This document shows, in pieces, positions 35,960 to 45,361 of a DNA stretch of 64,000 nucleotides. Position numbers and translations under genes: made by a program. The stretch is from contig NZ_JAUSWW010000001.1 in NCBI RefSeq assembly GCF_030815415.1, positions 1,922,001 through 1,986,000 on the forward strand, written 5' to 3'. Under the pieces are notes generated by a model. The model did no database searches. It was not told the origin of the DNA and worked only from the letters and a program-made list of their open reading frames with translations. The first letter of the stretch is position 1, and every line of letters begins with the position of its first letter. The stretch comes from Streptomyces canus (GTDB lineage: Bacteria; Actinomycetota; Actinomycetes; Streptomycetales; Streptomycetaceae).

Positions 35960-36027
35960 CCCCTGGAAGAGGCGCTTCGCGCCCTTCCCGTTGCGCCAGG
36001 TGCAGTAGCTTGACCGGCTGCCCCCAT

Positions 36028-36079
36028 CCGGGCAGGGCGAAGCTGGGCGGGTCAGTCCGCCCAGCTTCGCCCTGCCCGG
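36028..36079 (+). terminator. Very long perfect hairpin between tex and the serine hydrolase
   Basis: A perfect 23-bp stem (36028-36050 with 36057-36079) closes a 6-base loop. It could terminate tex transcription. Its 3' arm ends inside the GGGAGAG Shine-Dalgarno of the next gene (ATG 36088), so it might also hide that site when folded. Which role applies depends on the transcription start of the hydrolase gene. Confidence 0.7.
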
Positions 36080-36087
36080 GAGAGTCC

Positions 36088-37260
36088 ATGCCTGTCCCCT
36101 CCAGATTCCGTCGCCGCACGGCGGTCGCCCTGCTCGCGGCCTCTCTGGCCGCACTGTCACCGACCGCCGTCGCCACCACCACGCCGCCCGGACCGCACAC
36201 CGACACCAGGCTCCAGCAGCAGCTCCAGGACCTGGTCGACGCGCCCGGCGGTCCGCCCGGTGTCATCGCCGTGCTCCGGGACGGCAGGAACAGCCGGGTC
36301 CTCAGGGCCGGAGTCGCCGATCTCGACACCGGCCGCCGGCCCGCGCCCCACGACCACATGCGTATCGCCAGTACGGCCAAGGCCTTCAGCGGCGCGGTCG
36401 CGCTCTCCCTCGTCGACCGGAACACCCTGGACCTCGACGACACCCTCGGTGAGCGGCTGCCGCACCTGCCCAAGGCCTGGCATGCCGTGACACTGCGCCA
36501 GCTGCTGCACCACACCAGCGGCCTGCCCGACTACTCGCGGAGCGCCGGGTTCCTGAAGATCGTCCTCGCCGACCCCCGGCACCGCTTCGACTCCCGCAAG
36601 CTGCTGGACTTCGCCGCCGGCGAACCCCTGCGGTTCGAGCCGGGCTCCCGGTACGAGTACTCCAACTCGGACAACATCGCCGTGGCCCTGATGGCGGAGG
36701 CGGCCACCCACATCCCGTACGAACAACTGCTGCACAAGCTGGTGTACCGGCCGCTGGGCCTGCGCGACACCAGCCTGCCGCAGGGCTACCGCATGCCGAA
36801 GCCGTATCTGCACGGCTACGACGTGACCCCGCCCGACCCGCCCGAGGACGTGAGCGAGGTCCTGGGCATGTCCGGCGTGTGGGCCTCGGGCGGAATCGTC
36901 TCCACGCCCTCCGACATGACGCGCTTCATCCGCGGTTACGCCGAAGGGCGGCTGTACGGCCCGCAGGTCGTGGAGCAGCAGCGCGACTGGATCCCCGGCA
37001 ACTCCGAGCCCAAGGGGCCCGGACGCAACGACGCGGGGCTCGCCATCTTCCGCTACACCACCCGCTGCGGCGTGGTGCTGGGGCACACCGGCAACACCCT
37101 CGGCTACACCCAGCTGATCGCGGCGACACCGGACGGGCAGCGGTCACTGACGTTCTCGGTCACCACCCAGATCAACCAGGCCCAGAAGCCCGACCTGCTG
37201 CGCCGGATGCGCGCCGTCCAGGAGAACCTCGTCTGCGCGCTGCTGCGCCACCGGTCCTAG
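36088..37260 (+). CDS. Secreted serine hydrolase, class C beta-lactamase/DD-peptidase fold
   Basis: A 390-residue protein from ATG 36088. A signal peptide is clear: RFRRRTAVALLAASLAAL, with likely cleavage after AVA near residue 30. The three active-site motifs are present: IASTAKAFSG (SxxK), YEYSNSDNIA (YxN) and VLGHTGNTLG (HTG box). It probably acts outside the cell as a D-alanyl-D-alanine carboxypeptidase or esterase; this fold also includes beta-lactamases. Its last bases overlap the convergent ABC-F gene. Confidence 0.9.
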   Translation: MPVPSRFRRRTAVALLAASLAALSPTAVATTTPPGPHTDTRLQQQLQDLVDAPGGPPGVIAVLRDGRNSRVLRAGVADLDTGRRPAPHDHMRIASTAKAFSGAVALSLVDRNTLDLDDTLGERLPHLPKAWHAVTLRQLLHHTSGLPDYSRSAGFLKIVLADPRHRFDSRKLLDFAAGEPLRFEPGSRYEYSNSDNIAVALMAEAATHIPYEQLLHKLVYRPLGLRDTSLPQGYRMPKPYLHGYDVTPPDPPEDVSEVLGMSGVWASGGIVSTPSDMTRFIRGYAEGRLYGPQVVEQQRDWIPGNSEPKGPGRNDAGLAIFRYTTRCGVVLGHTGNTLGYTQLIAATPDGQRSLTFSVTTQINQAQKPDLLRRMRAVQENLVCALLRHRS

Positions 37261-38898
37261 CGTTCGGTCACCTTGCCGCCCGCGACCTCCAGACGGCGGG
37301 TGACATGGACCGCGTCCAGCATGCGGCGGTCGTGCGTCACCAGGAGCAGCGTGCCCTCGTAGGCGTCGAGCGCCGACTCCAGCTGCTCGATGGCCGGGAG
37401 GTCGAGGTGGTTGGTGGGTTCGTCGAGGACCAGGAGGTTGACGCCCCGGCCCTGGAGCAGGGCCAGGGCGGACCTCGTGCGTTCGCCCGGGGAGAGCGTG
37501 GGCCGCCGGGCGCAGGACGTGGTGCGCCTTCAGACCGAACTTGGCCAGCAGGGTGCGGACCTCGGCCGGTTCGGTGTCGGGGACCGCGGCGCAGAAGGCG
37601 TCCAGCAGTGACTCGGTGCCGTGGAACAGCTTGCGGGCCTGGTCGACCTCGCCGACCAGGACGCCGGAGCCCAGCGAGGCGGTGCCCGCGTCGACCGGGA
37701 CACGGCCCAGCAGCGCCCCGAGGAGCGTCGACTTGCCGGCGCCGTTCGCGCCGGTGACCGCCACCCGGTCGGCCCAGTCGATCTGCAGGGTCACCGGGCC
37801 GAGCACGAAGTCACCGCGGCGGACCTCCGCCTCCCGCAGGGTCGCCACCACCGACCCCGAGCGCGGCGCCGAGGCGATCTCCATGCGCAGTTCCCACTCC
37901 TTGCGCGGTTCCTCGACGACCTCCAGGCGTTCGATCATGCGCTGGGTCTGCCGGGCCTTCGCGGCCTGCTTCTCGCTGGCCTCACTGCGGAACTTGCGGC
38001 CGATCTTGTCGTTGTCGTTGCTTGCCTTGCGGCGCGCGTTCTTGACGCCCTTGTCCATCCAGGAGCGCTGGGTCTGCGCCCGGTCCTGGAGGGCCGACCT
38101 CTTGTCGGCGTACTCCTCGAAGTCGTCGCGGGCGTGCCGGCGGGACACGTCGCGCTCCTCCAGATAGGCCTCGTAGCCGCCGCCGTAGATATTGATCTGT
38201 CCCTGCGCCAGGTCGAGCTCGAGGACCTTGGTGACCGTGCGGGTGAGGAACTCGCGGTCGTGGCTGACGACGACCGTGCCCGCGCGCAGGCCGCTCACGA
38301 AGCGCTCCAGGCGCTCCAGGCCGTCCAGGTCGAGGTCGTTGGTCGGCTCGTCGAGGAGGAAGACGTCGTAGCGGGACAGCAGCAGCGACGCGAGCCCCGC
38401 CCGTGCCGCCTGGCCGCCGGACAGGGACGTCATCGGCTGGTCCAGGTCCACCGCCAGACCCAGGGAGTCGGCGACCTCGGCGGCGCGCTCGTCGAGGTCC
38501 GCGCCGCCGAGGTCGAGCCAGCGCTCCAGGCTCGTGGAGTACGCGTCGTCCGCGCCCGGCGCCCCGTCGACCAGGGCCTGGGTCGCCTCGTCCATGACCC
38601 GCTGGGCCTCGGCGACGCCGGTGCGGCGGGCCAGGAAGTCCCGGACCGTCTCGCCGGGGCGGCGCTCCGGTTCCTGGGGAAGGTGGCCGACGGTCGCCGT
38701 CGGCGGGGAGAGCCGGAGCTCGCCCTCCTCCGGCGTGGTCAGCCCGGCGAGCAGCCTGAGCAGGGTGGACTTGCCCGCGCCGTTGGCTCCGACCAGTCCG
38801 ATGACGTCACCGGGCGCGACGACGAGGTCGAGCCCGGCGAACAGGGAGCGGTCGCCGTGGCCGGCGGCGAGGTTCTTGGCGACGAGTGTGGCAGTCAT
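37257..38898 (-). pseudogene. ABC-F family ATPase with a single-base frameshift
   Basis: From ATG 38898 the gene encodes an ABC-F protein: first cassette GLVGANGAGKSTLLRLLAG, SLSGGQAARAGLASLLL and VFLLDEPTNDLDL; a linker with DKGVKNARRKASNDNDK; second Walker A VTGANGAGKSTLLGALLG. Near 37500-37502 an extra G (extra C on the coding strand) shifts the frame just before the second signature. The other frame continues exactly as expected (TLSPGERTRSALALLQ, LLVLDEPTNHLDL, LLLVTHDRRM) to TAG at 37257. Total length is 3n+1. As written the protein loses the second catalytic site. A homopolymer sequencing error is as likely as a true mutation. Confidence 0.85.
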
Positions 38899-39105
38899 GA
38901 GGGGACCGATCCTAGCGAGGTGCCCGAGGAGGCTTCCCGCGGATTCCGTGCCGGGGGGCGAGTCGGCGCCACGGGGGACGACAACGCGAGGACGGCGAAG
39001 CCGCACAGAATCGCTCCGATCTCCCCCCGGCGGCTGTACTTTTGCGGTCAACTTCCTTGCATCGCACGGCCATCCGGCCCACATCACCCCTTCAGGAGTT
39101 CCGCG

Positions 39106-40014
39106 ATGAGCACGAAGACGGGTCCCCAGCGCTATCCGGGAGCGAGCCGGGCGAACTGGTATCAGGACGACTTCGGCGGTGACCCGATGGAGGTCAACGT
39201 CGTCGTCCTGCACACCACCGAGGGCCGCACCCTGCCCGGCTACGGCGGCGGTGGCTCCGCTCCGAACCTGACGGCGGTGCCGGACTTCGACGCGAAGAAG
39301 CTGAAGTGGTACCAGCACTTCGACATCGAGACCTCGTCCAGGGCGCTGGTCAATCTGCGGGGCGGAGCGGAGACCAACACCGCGAACGTGTGCCAGGTCG
39401 AGCTGGTCGGCACCTGCGACCCCAAGACGCACACGAAGTGGAAGGCCGCCGGCCAGAAGCACATCTACTGGCCCGAGGCCCCGGACTGGGCGCTGCAGGC
39501 CGTCGCCGGCTTTCTGGCCTGGATGCACGAGCAGCACGGCGTGCCGCTGTCGGGGCCGAGGGAGTGGCCCGCGTACCCGGGCTCGTTCGGCAAGGGCAAC
39601 GGGGTCCGGATGACGGCCGCCGAGTGGAACAGGTTCAAGGGGATCTGCGGGCACCTCCATGTCGTCGAGAACGACCACGGCGACCCGGGGGCGATCGACT
39701 TCGCCGCGCTCCTCAAGTACGCCAAGGCCGAGCTGGACGTGGACGACGACACCCCCACGCCCGCCAAGCCGAAGGTCCCCGCGTTCCCGGGACGCAAGTA
39801 CTTCGTGACCGGCGCCACGAACAAATACGTCCTCCAGCTCGGCAAGCAGCTGGTGAAGCGCGGTTTCGGCGACCACTACAAGGTCGGCCCCAGCAAAACG
39901 TGGGGCGAGGCGGACCAGCTCAATGTGCGGGCCTTCCAGAAGTCGCGCAAGGACCTGCGCGGCGACGCCGACGGCATCCCCGGTCCGCTGACCTGGCGCC
40001 TGCTGTTCTCCTGA
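39106..40014 (+). CDS. N-acetylmuramoyl-L-alanine amidase-like protein with peptidoglycan-binding domain
   Basis: A 302-residue protein from ATG 39106 behind CAGGAG. The amidase_2/PGRP-like domain has VVVLHTTEGRTLPGY (first zinc His) and ICGHLHVVENDHGDPGAI (second His and DPG), covering residues 25-205. After a Pro/Thr linker, residues 225-302 form a PG_binding_1-like domain ending GDADGIPGPLTWRLLF. There is no signal peptide, as in phage endolysins and some Streptomyces relatives. No other phage genes are nearby, so I treat it as a chromosomal lysin-type enzyme. It is divergent from the ABC-F gene. Confidence 0.87.
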   Translation: MSTKTGPQRYPGASRANWYQDDFGGDPMEVNVVVLHTTEGRTLPGYGGGGSAPNLTAVPDFDAKKLKWYQHFDIETSSRALVNLRGGAETNTANVCQVELVGTCDPKTHTKWKAAGQKHIYWPEAPDWALQAVAGFLAWMHEQHGVPLSGPREWPAYPGSFGKGNGVRMTAAEWNRFKGICGHLHVVENDHGDPGAIDFAALLKYAKAELDVDDDTPTPAKPKVPAFPGRKYFVTGATNKYVLQLGKQLVKRGFGDHYKVGPSKTWGEADQLNVRAFQKSRKDLRGDADGIPGPLTWRLLFS

Positions 40015-40045
40015 GCGCCGGGGGCCGCCGCCGACGCGGGGGCCC

Positions 40046-41068
40046 TCAGTGCGCCATCGCCTCGACCAGCACGCCCCCCGACGTCCGCGCCACCACGAAC
40101 GACTCCCCCTTCACCGCCCTCGCGTCCAGCGCGATGCGGTGCCGGCCCGCCTCCAGCACCCCGTCGAAGACCTCCTGGGCGTGGGTGCGGAAGAGCCGGT
40201 CGAGGCGGTACGCCGTGAGGCGCACCCGGCACGGCGAGGTGACCTCGATGCCCGCCTCGCCGTCGGCGGCGACCAGCCGGGTCAGGCGGCGCTGTTCCTG
40301 CGGGCTGCGGTCGAGGGCGTGCTCGATCTGGGCGACGAGGAGGGGGACTATCGGGGCAAGGCCGTCGACATAGGCCACCTCGACGCCGGCGCGTTCGAAG
40401 GACCGGCGTACGGCGGCACGTTCCTGCTGAGCTACCGCACGGCCGAAGGCGACGGCACCGTAGGCGCGCAGTTCGTCGGCGGACACGCCCTCGGCGTCCT
40501 GGGTGATGTCGGCGCCGATGCCGATGGTGCGCAGGGCGGCGGCGAGTTTGGCGAGGAGGGCGACGCGGGCTCCGATCAGCAGGACGCGGCGGCGCGGGCT
40601 CGCGGAGTCGGGGCCGAGCAGGGAGTCCAGGGCCTGTCGGTACTCGGGGCCGCGGAAGCGGAAGGGGCCGATGCCGTGGTAGCCGTTGAGCTCCAGGTCG
40701 GCGTGTTCGTCGGTCTGCCAGGCGAAGTCCCGCCAGATGAAGTCGCCGTGCTCCTCGTCGATCACGGCGGTGACGGCACCGCACCCGAGGTCCTCGCACT
40801 CGGGGCAGCCGTAGATGACGTAGCGCCCGCCCGGAAGCGGGGCGTCCGTCTCCAGCAGCAGGCTGCGGACCTGGGCGGTGAAGATCGAGGGCGGTACGTC
40901 GGAGGCCAGCGGGGAGACGGCGTCGAGGTCGGAGAGTTGGAAGAGCAGCGGTCGTCCGTCGACGATGAAGTCCATGAAGTCCCGGTGGACCTGGTATTCA
41001 CCGTTGACAAGGACTCCACCGGCACGCATCGCCGGTGCCAGGCCGAAGGTCGCGTACTCGGCAGACAT
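40046..41068 (-). CDS. Conserved hypothetical protein with Cys cluster (340 aa)
   Basis: A 340-residue soluble protein starting at ATG 41068 (MSAEYATFGLAPAMRAGG). It has a short Cys-rich motif YGCPECEDLGCGAVTAVI near residue 90-107 that could bind metal, and a stretch RRVLLIGARVALLAKLAAAL near 190 resembling the start of a Rossmann fold. I have seen relatives annotated loosely as oxidoreductases in Streptomyces, but see no diagnostic active site. Its start lies 66 bp from that of the divergent D-amino-acid oxidase gene. Confidence 0.7.
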   Translation of the reverse strand: MSAEYATFGLAPAMRAGGVLVNGEYQVHRDFMDFIVDGRPLLFQLSDLDAVSPLASDVPPSIFTAQVRSLLLETDAPLPGGRYVIYGCPECEDLGCGAVTAVIDEEHGDFIWRDFAWQTDEHADLELNGYHGIGPFRFRGPEYRQALDSLLGPDSASPRRRVLLIGARVALLAKLAAALRTIGIGADITQDAEGVSADELRAYGAVAFGRAVAQQERAAVRRSFERAGVEVAYVDGLAPIVPLLVAQIEHALDRSPQEQRRLTRLVAADGEAGIEVTSPCRVRLTAYRLDRLFRTHAQEVFDGVLEAGRHRIALDARAVKGESFVVARTSGGVLVEAMAH

Positions 41069-41134
41069 GCTGCGAGTATTCCCGCAGCAAGCGCGCTCTG
41101 CGCACGGCATGCGACATTCCGCTAACGTCCCGGT

Positions 41135-42085
41135 GTGGACGGTGATCCGAGCAGCGATGTCGTGGTGGTCGGCGGTGGGGTGATCGGGCTGACGACGGCC
41201 GTGGTCCTGGCCGAGCGCGGCAGGCGGGTGCGGGTATGGACCCGGGATCCCGTCGAGCGCACCACCTCGTGGGTTGCGGGGGCGCTGTGGTGGCCGCACC
41301 GGATCGATCCGGTCACGTCGGCCCGCGCGTGGGCATTGCGCTCGCTGGAGGTGTACGAGGCGCTCGCGGCGGACCCGGACCGTACCGGCGTACGCATGGT
41401 CGAAGGAGTACTCGGCGAGGCGGACCTGGAAGAGGCCACGGCCTGGGCGGGCCGGCGGCTGCCGGGGCTGCGGGCCGCCACGGCCGCGGAGTACGCCGGG
41501 CCGGGGGTGTGGGCACGGCTGCCGCTCGTCGACATGACGGTCCATCTGCCCTGGCTGCGGCAGCGGTTGCTCGACGCGGGCGGGACGATCGAGACGCGTA
41601 CGGTGTCCGACCTGGTGTCGGTCGGGGCGCCGGTGGTCGTCAACTGCACGGGGCTGGGCGCGCGGGAACTGGTGCCGGACGCGTCCGTGCAGCCGGTGCG
41701 AGGGCAGTTGGTCGTCGTGGCGAATCCCGGCATCCGGACATGGGTCGTGTCGACCGGCGCCGACGGGGAGATGGCGTACTGCTTCCCGCATCCGGACCGG
41801 CTCCTGCTGGGCGGTACGGCGGACGACGGGGCCTGGTCGACGGAGCCGGATCCGGCGGTGGCCGAGGCGATCGTACGGCGGTGTGCGGCGCTGCGGCCGG
41901 AGATCGCCGGGGCGCGGGTGCTGGGGCACCGGGTGGGGCTGCGGCCGGTGCGGGGCGCGGTGCGTCTGGAGCGGGAACTGATGGCGGACGGGCGGGCGCT
42001 GGTGCACAACTACGGGCACGGCGGGGGCGGGGTGACCGTGGCATGGGGGTGCGCGGAGGAGGCGGCGGCGCTCGCCTCCTGCTAG
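41135..42085 (+). CDS. D-amino-acid oxidase family FAD enzyme
   Basis: A 316-residue flavoprotein from GTG 41135. It has the FAD motif VVVVGGGVIGLTTAVVLAERG, TTSWVAGALWWPHR, NCTGLGAREL, MAYCFPHPDRLLLGGTA and HNYGHGGGGVTVAWG, the last being the DAO signature near the C-terminus. It should oxidise D-amino acids to 2-oxoacids, possibly those released from peptidoglycan. TAACGT at 41123 is a good -10 box only 7-12 bp before the start, so the mRNA is probably leaderless. The TAG stop falls within the end of a MITE. Confidence 0.92.
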   Translation: MDGDPSSDVVVVGGGVIGLTTAVVLAERGRRVRVWTRDPVERTTSWVAGALWWPHRIDPVTSARAWALRSLEVYEALAADPDRTGVRMVEGVLGEADLEEATAWAGRRLPGLRAATAAEYAGPGVWARLPLVDMTVHLPWLRQRLLDAGGTIETRTVSDLVSVGAPVVVNCTGLGARELVPDASVQPVRGQLVVVANPGIRTWVVSTGADGEMAYCFPHPDRLLLGGTADDGAWSTEPDPAVAEAIVRRCAALRPEIAGARVLGHRVGLRPVRGAVRLERELMADGRALVHNYGHGGGGVTVAWGCAEEAAALASC

Positions 42086-42331
42086 TGCCGCGGCAGGCAA
42101 CGTTTGCCCGTCAAGGAGCGGCGTCGTGGGGGTCCCTCCCGCCCGAGCCGTGCGAAGCGCGGTTCGAGGGTGGGGGAGCGTGCTCTCGGCGTGCCGGCCG
42201 GAAGCCCTCGTACTGGACGTACTTGGGCTTTCGGCCGGTGCGGCGAGTGGGGGCCCCTCCCACGCCCTCAAGGCAGTGGGGGAGCGTGCCGGGCGTCGCG
42301 ACGGGGCAAACGTTGCCTGCCGCGGCACTAG
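42082..42331. mobile_element. 250-bp MITE with perfect 28-bp terminal inverted repeats
   Basis: The ends 42082-42109 and 42304-42331 are perfect inverted copies over 28 bp, starting CTAGTGCCGCGGCAGGCAAC. CTAG at each end may be a 4-bp target duplication, which would leave 24-bp terminal repeats (TGCCGCGG...). The interior carries an imperfect central hairpin (CCGGCCG at 42194, CGGCCGG at 42232) and no transposase. I recognise it as a recurrent Streptomyces sequence. It lies between convergent genes, and the oxidase stop codon lies within its left end. IS5-like elements that favour CTAG targets are a possible source of transposase; this is inference. Confidence 0.85.
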
Positions 42332-42347
42332 ACCTGCTCGGCGGCGC

Positions 42348-44051
42348 CTAACCGTGGTCGTGGCCCAGTGGGTCGCCCTCCGTCTCCGTGCCGGCGCCCG
42401 GGCCGACCCTGATCTCGAAGTCGCCGTCGTACCTCTTGTGGCCCTCGATCACGGCGAGTTCCACGGCCTCGGAGCCCATCTCGCCGCGCACGATGACCGG
42501 GTCGCGGCGCAGGTCGCGCATGAGGGCGACACACATGCCGATCATCACGAGGACGAAGGGCGCGGCGGCCAGGATCGTGAGGTTCTGCAGGCCGGTGAGC
42601 GCGTCACCCTGGCCGCTGCCGACGAGCAGCATGATGGCGGCGACGGCCCCGGTCACGATGCCCCAGAACACGACGACGAAGCGGCCGGGTTCGAGGGCGC
42701 CCCGCTGGGAGAGCGTGCCCATCACGATGGAGGCGGCGTCGGCGCCCGAGACGAAGAAGATGCCGACCAGGATCATCACGAGCAGGCTGGTGGCGGTCGC
42801 GATGGGGAACTCCTGGAGGACTCCGAAGAGTTGCCCCTCGGGGGTGTCGGCACCGCGGAGCGCGCCGCCCTCCTTCAGCTTCATCGCCGTACCGCCGAAG
42901 ACCGCGAACCAGACCAGGCTGACGGTGCTGGGCACGAGGATGACGCCGCCGACGAACTGCCGGATGGTGCGGCCGCGGCTGATGCGGGCGATGAACATGC
43001 CGACGAACGGCGTCCAGGAGATCCACCAGGCCCAGTAGAAGACGGTCCAGCTGCCGAGCCAGTCCGCGACGCCCTCGCCGCCGCTGGCCTCGGTGCGGCC
43101 GGCGAGCTGGGGCAGGTCGCCGAGGTAGGCGAAGATCGAGGTGGGCAGCAGATCGAGGACGATGATCGTGGGGCCCGCGACGAACACGAACACGGCGAGG
43201 ATCAGGGCGAGCACCATGTTGGTGTTCGACAGCCATTGGATGCCCTTCTCCACGCCGGAGACCGCCGAGGCCACGAAGGCCAGGGTCAGTACGGCGATGA
43301 TGGCGACGAGCAGCCCCTCGCTCACGTCGTCCATCCAGTCCAGCTCCTGGAATCCGGAGCCGATCTGGAGCGCGCCGAGGCCCAGCGAGGCCGCGGAGCC
43401 GAAGATGGTGGCGATGATCGCGAGGATGTCGATCACCCGGCCCGCGGTGCCGTTGGCGTGCTTCTCACCGATGAGCGGGGTGAAGACCGCGCTGATGGTC
43501 TGGCGGCGGCGTTTGCGGTAGGTGCTGTAGGCGATGCCGAGGCCGACCACCGCGTAGATCGCCCAGGGGTGCAGCGTCCAGTGGAAGAGGGTGGTGGCCA
43601 TCGCCGTCTCCATGCGTTCCGCGGAGTCGGCGGGGGTGGTGCCCGGCGGTGGGGTCGTGTAGTGCGAGAGCGGTTCGCTCACGCCGTAGAACATCAGACC
43701 GATGCCCATGCCCGCGCTGAACATCATCGCGACCCAGGACACCGTCTTGAACTCGGGTTCCTCGCCCTCGGCGCCGAGGTGGATACGGCCGTAGCGGCTG
43801 ACCGCGAGCCACAGGGCGAAGACGACGAAGCAGGAGGCCGCCAGCATGAAGGCCCAACCACCGTTGTGGATCAGGCCGTTGAGCATCGTCGTGGAGACGC
43901 TCTCCAGCGAGTCCGTCGCCGTCGAGCCCCAGACCACGAACGCCACGGTGATGACGGCGGTGACACCGAACACCACGCGGTCGGTGGTGTGGTGGCCGGG
44001 AACGTCCGAGGGATCTTCCCGGCCACCCCTTTTCTTCAAGTCTTCCGTCAT
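42348..44051 (-). CDS. BCCT family transporter (betaine/choline/carnitine type)
   Basis: A 567-residue membrane protein from ATG 44051 with twelve expected helices. Signatures are the glycine-rich segment MFSAGMGIGLMFYGVSEPLSHY, the family motif FHWTLHPWAIYAVVGLGIAYS and FYWAWWISWTPFVGMFIARI with the substrate-binding Trp cluster. The GMGIG segment favours sodium coupling. A C-terminal charged tail of about 60 residues (RDLRRDPVIV...) could sense osmotic stress as in BetP. It probably imports compatible solutes. It lies 65 bp downstream of the M14 peptidase gene on the same strand, and its end abuts the MITE. Confidence 0.94.
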   Translation of the reverse strand: MTEDLKKRGGREDPSDVPGHHTTDRVVFGVTAVITVAFVVWGSTATDSLESVSTTMLNGLIHNGGWAFMLAASCFVVFALWLAVSRYGRIHLGAEGEEPEFKTVSWVAMMFSAGMGIGLMFYGVSEPLSHYTTPPPGTTPADSAERMETAMATTLFHWTLHPWAIYAVVGLGIAYSTYRKRRRQTISAVFTPLIGEKHANGTAGRVIDILAIIATIFGSAASLGLGALQIGSGFQELDWMDDVSEGLLVAIIAVLTLAFVASAVSGVEKGIQWLSNTNMVLALILAVFVFVAGPTIIVLDLLPTSIFAYLGDLPQLAGRTEASGGEGVADWLGSWTVFYWAWWISWTPFVGMFIARISRGRTIRQFVGGVILVPSTVSLVWFAVFGGTAMKLKEGGALRGADTPEGQLFGVLQEFPIATATSLLVMILVGIFFVSGADAASIVMGTLSQRGALEPGRFVVVFWGIVTGAVAAIMLLVGSGQGDALTGLQNLTILAAAPFVLVMIGMCVALMRDLRRDPVIVRGEMGSEAVELAVIEGHKRYDGDFEIRVGPGAGTETEGDPLGHDHG

Positions 44052-44116
44052 GTGCGGCACCTTCTCCCGGAAACCATGGACACGGAGTACCACAGGTGCC
44101 ACTGATCGATGCCGCT

Positions 44117-45361
44117 TCAGCAGTCGGTGTCGGGCTCCCCGACCGTGAGGTGGTACGGGGCGCGTTCGTCGAGGAGCAGCGGGACGAGGGCACGCAGGGG
44201 CTGGCGGAGGGGAACGTGGGTGCCCTTGGTCCGCACTCCGTGCAGGGCGAGTTCGTCCTTGACCTCCGCGTACTGGGCGTCGGTGAGCCGGTACCCGCAG
44301 GGCGGGTCCTGAATCACCTCGGCGGGTTCGGGCGGATCGTTGTCGGCGCCCCCGGTGTAGACGGGTCCGGTGTCGGCCCAGCCCTCGTGGCGGGCCGTGC
44401 CGGTCGCCGCCTCGATCCGGCCGCGACGCTCGTCGGCGAAGTCGAACAGACCTTTCAGTGCGCCCAGTTGGGAACTGACCCGGCGCCGGTTGTTGGTCGC
44501 CTCGTCGACGTCCGCGAGCGCGTCGACGCGGCTCTCGATGAGCAGGCCGACCGCGTGCTTGATGCCGGACATGTTCCGCAGGATGCGTTCCTGGCCGTCA
44601 CCGGCGGTCTGCCTGATCGGATCGCCCGTGACGGGGTCGGTCCAGATGCCGTACGTGCCGGTGGTGTACCCGGCGTGCTGTGCGGCGGGGCGGACGTAGG
44701 CCCGGGACAGGGTCTCGGCCTCGTCGTGGACCGCCTCGTCCGTGTTGAGGTTGCGGGGCCAGAGGTCGAAGAGGTCCTTGTCGTAGTACGGGGGCGTGGC
44801 TCCGTATTCGTGCAGGTCGTAGATGGCATCGGGCTGCCGGTCGCGGATCACGGCGGCCAGGGCCCGCCCCTCGGCCGTCTGCAGGGCGAGGTGGTCGCGG
44901 TTGACGTCGATGCCGTCGCTGTTGCCGCGGGTGTCGGCGGCCCGGCCGTCGGGGTTGGCGGTGGGCACGACGAGCAGGGTGGTGCGGTCCAGGAAGCGCC
45001 GGGTGGAGGCGTCCTTCGCGTACGCCAGGTCGCGGACCGTGGAGAGACAGGCCTCGCGGCCGGACGGCTCGTCGCCGTGCTGGCTGCACACGAGGAGCAC
45101 CTTGTTCGGGGCGCTCTGCCTGCCCAGGCGGACCAGTTGGAGGGGGCGGCCCTGCTTCGTCGTACCGATGCGGGCGAGGGAGACCCGGTCGCTCCCCGCG
45201 TCGACGGCCGCCAGGAAGTCCTGTTCCTCCGTCCCGCCGGTCCAGCGGGCCCCGTGGGACTGCTCGAAACCGGTGCGCGGCGGGGCGTCGGCCGCGTGGG
45301 CCGGCACGGCGACCAGGGACGCGGCCAGGGCCGCCGTGCTCAGCGTGAGGGCTCGGATCAT
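44117..45361 (-). CDS. Secreted M14-family zinc carboxypeptidase
   Basis: A 414-residue protein with a signal peptide ([20 protein letters not shown], cleavage after AHA). Zinc motifs: [17 protein letters not shown] (HxxE), then the third ligand region [33 protein letters not shown] supplies the substrate-binding Asn-Arg type residues. It should trim C-terminal residues from peptides outside the cell. Its ATG overlaps the stop of the upstream S15 peptidase gene by 4 bases, so the two are co-expressed. Confidence 0.9.
   Translation of the reverse strand: MIRALTLSTAALAASLVAVPAHAADAPPRTGFEQSHGARWTGGTEEQDFLAAVDAGSDRVSLARIGTTKQGRPLQLVRLGRQSAPNKVLLVCSQHGDEPSGREACLSTVRDLAYAKDASTRRFLDRTTLLVVPTANPDGRAADTRGNSDGIDVNRDHLALQTAEGRALAAVIRDRQPDAIYDLHEYGATPPYYDKDLFDLWPRNLNTDEAVHDEAETLSRAYVRPAAQHAGYTTGTYGIWTDPVTGDPIRQTAGDGQERILRNMSGIKHAVGLLIESRVDALADVDEATNNRRRVSSQLGALKGLFDFADERRGRIEAATGTARHEGWADTGPVYTGGADNDPPEPAEVIQDPPCGYRLTDAQYAEVKDELALHGVRTKGTHVPLRQPLRALVPLLLDERAPYHLTVGEPDTDC

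Noticed and set aside
37144..39876. A 910-residue ABC-F protein with extended N- and C-termini
   Set aside because: The family starts at 38898; the upstream part is antisense to the amidase, and the C-terminal part is a wrong-frame product of the one-base shift.
39106..40014. Prophage endolysin
   Set aside because: The protein resembles lysins, but no holin, integrase, capsid or tail gene is near, and flanking genes are chromosomal.
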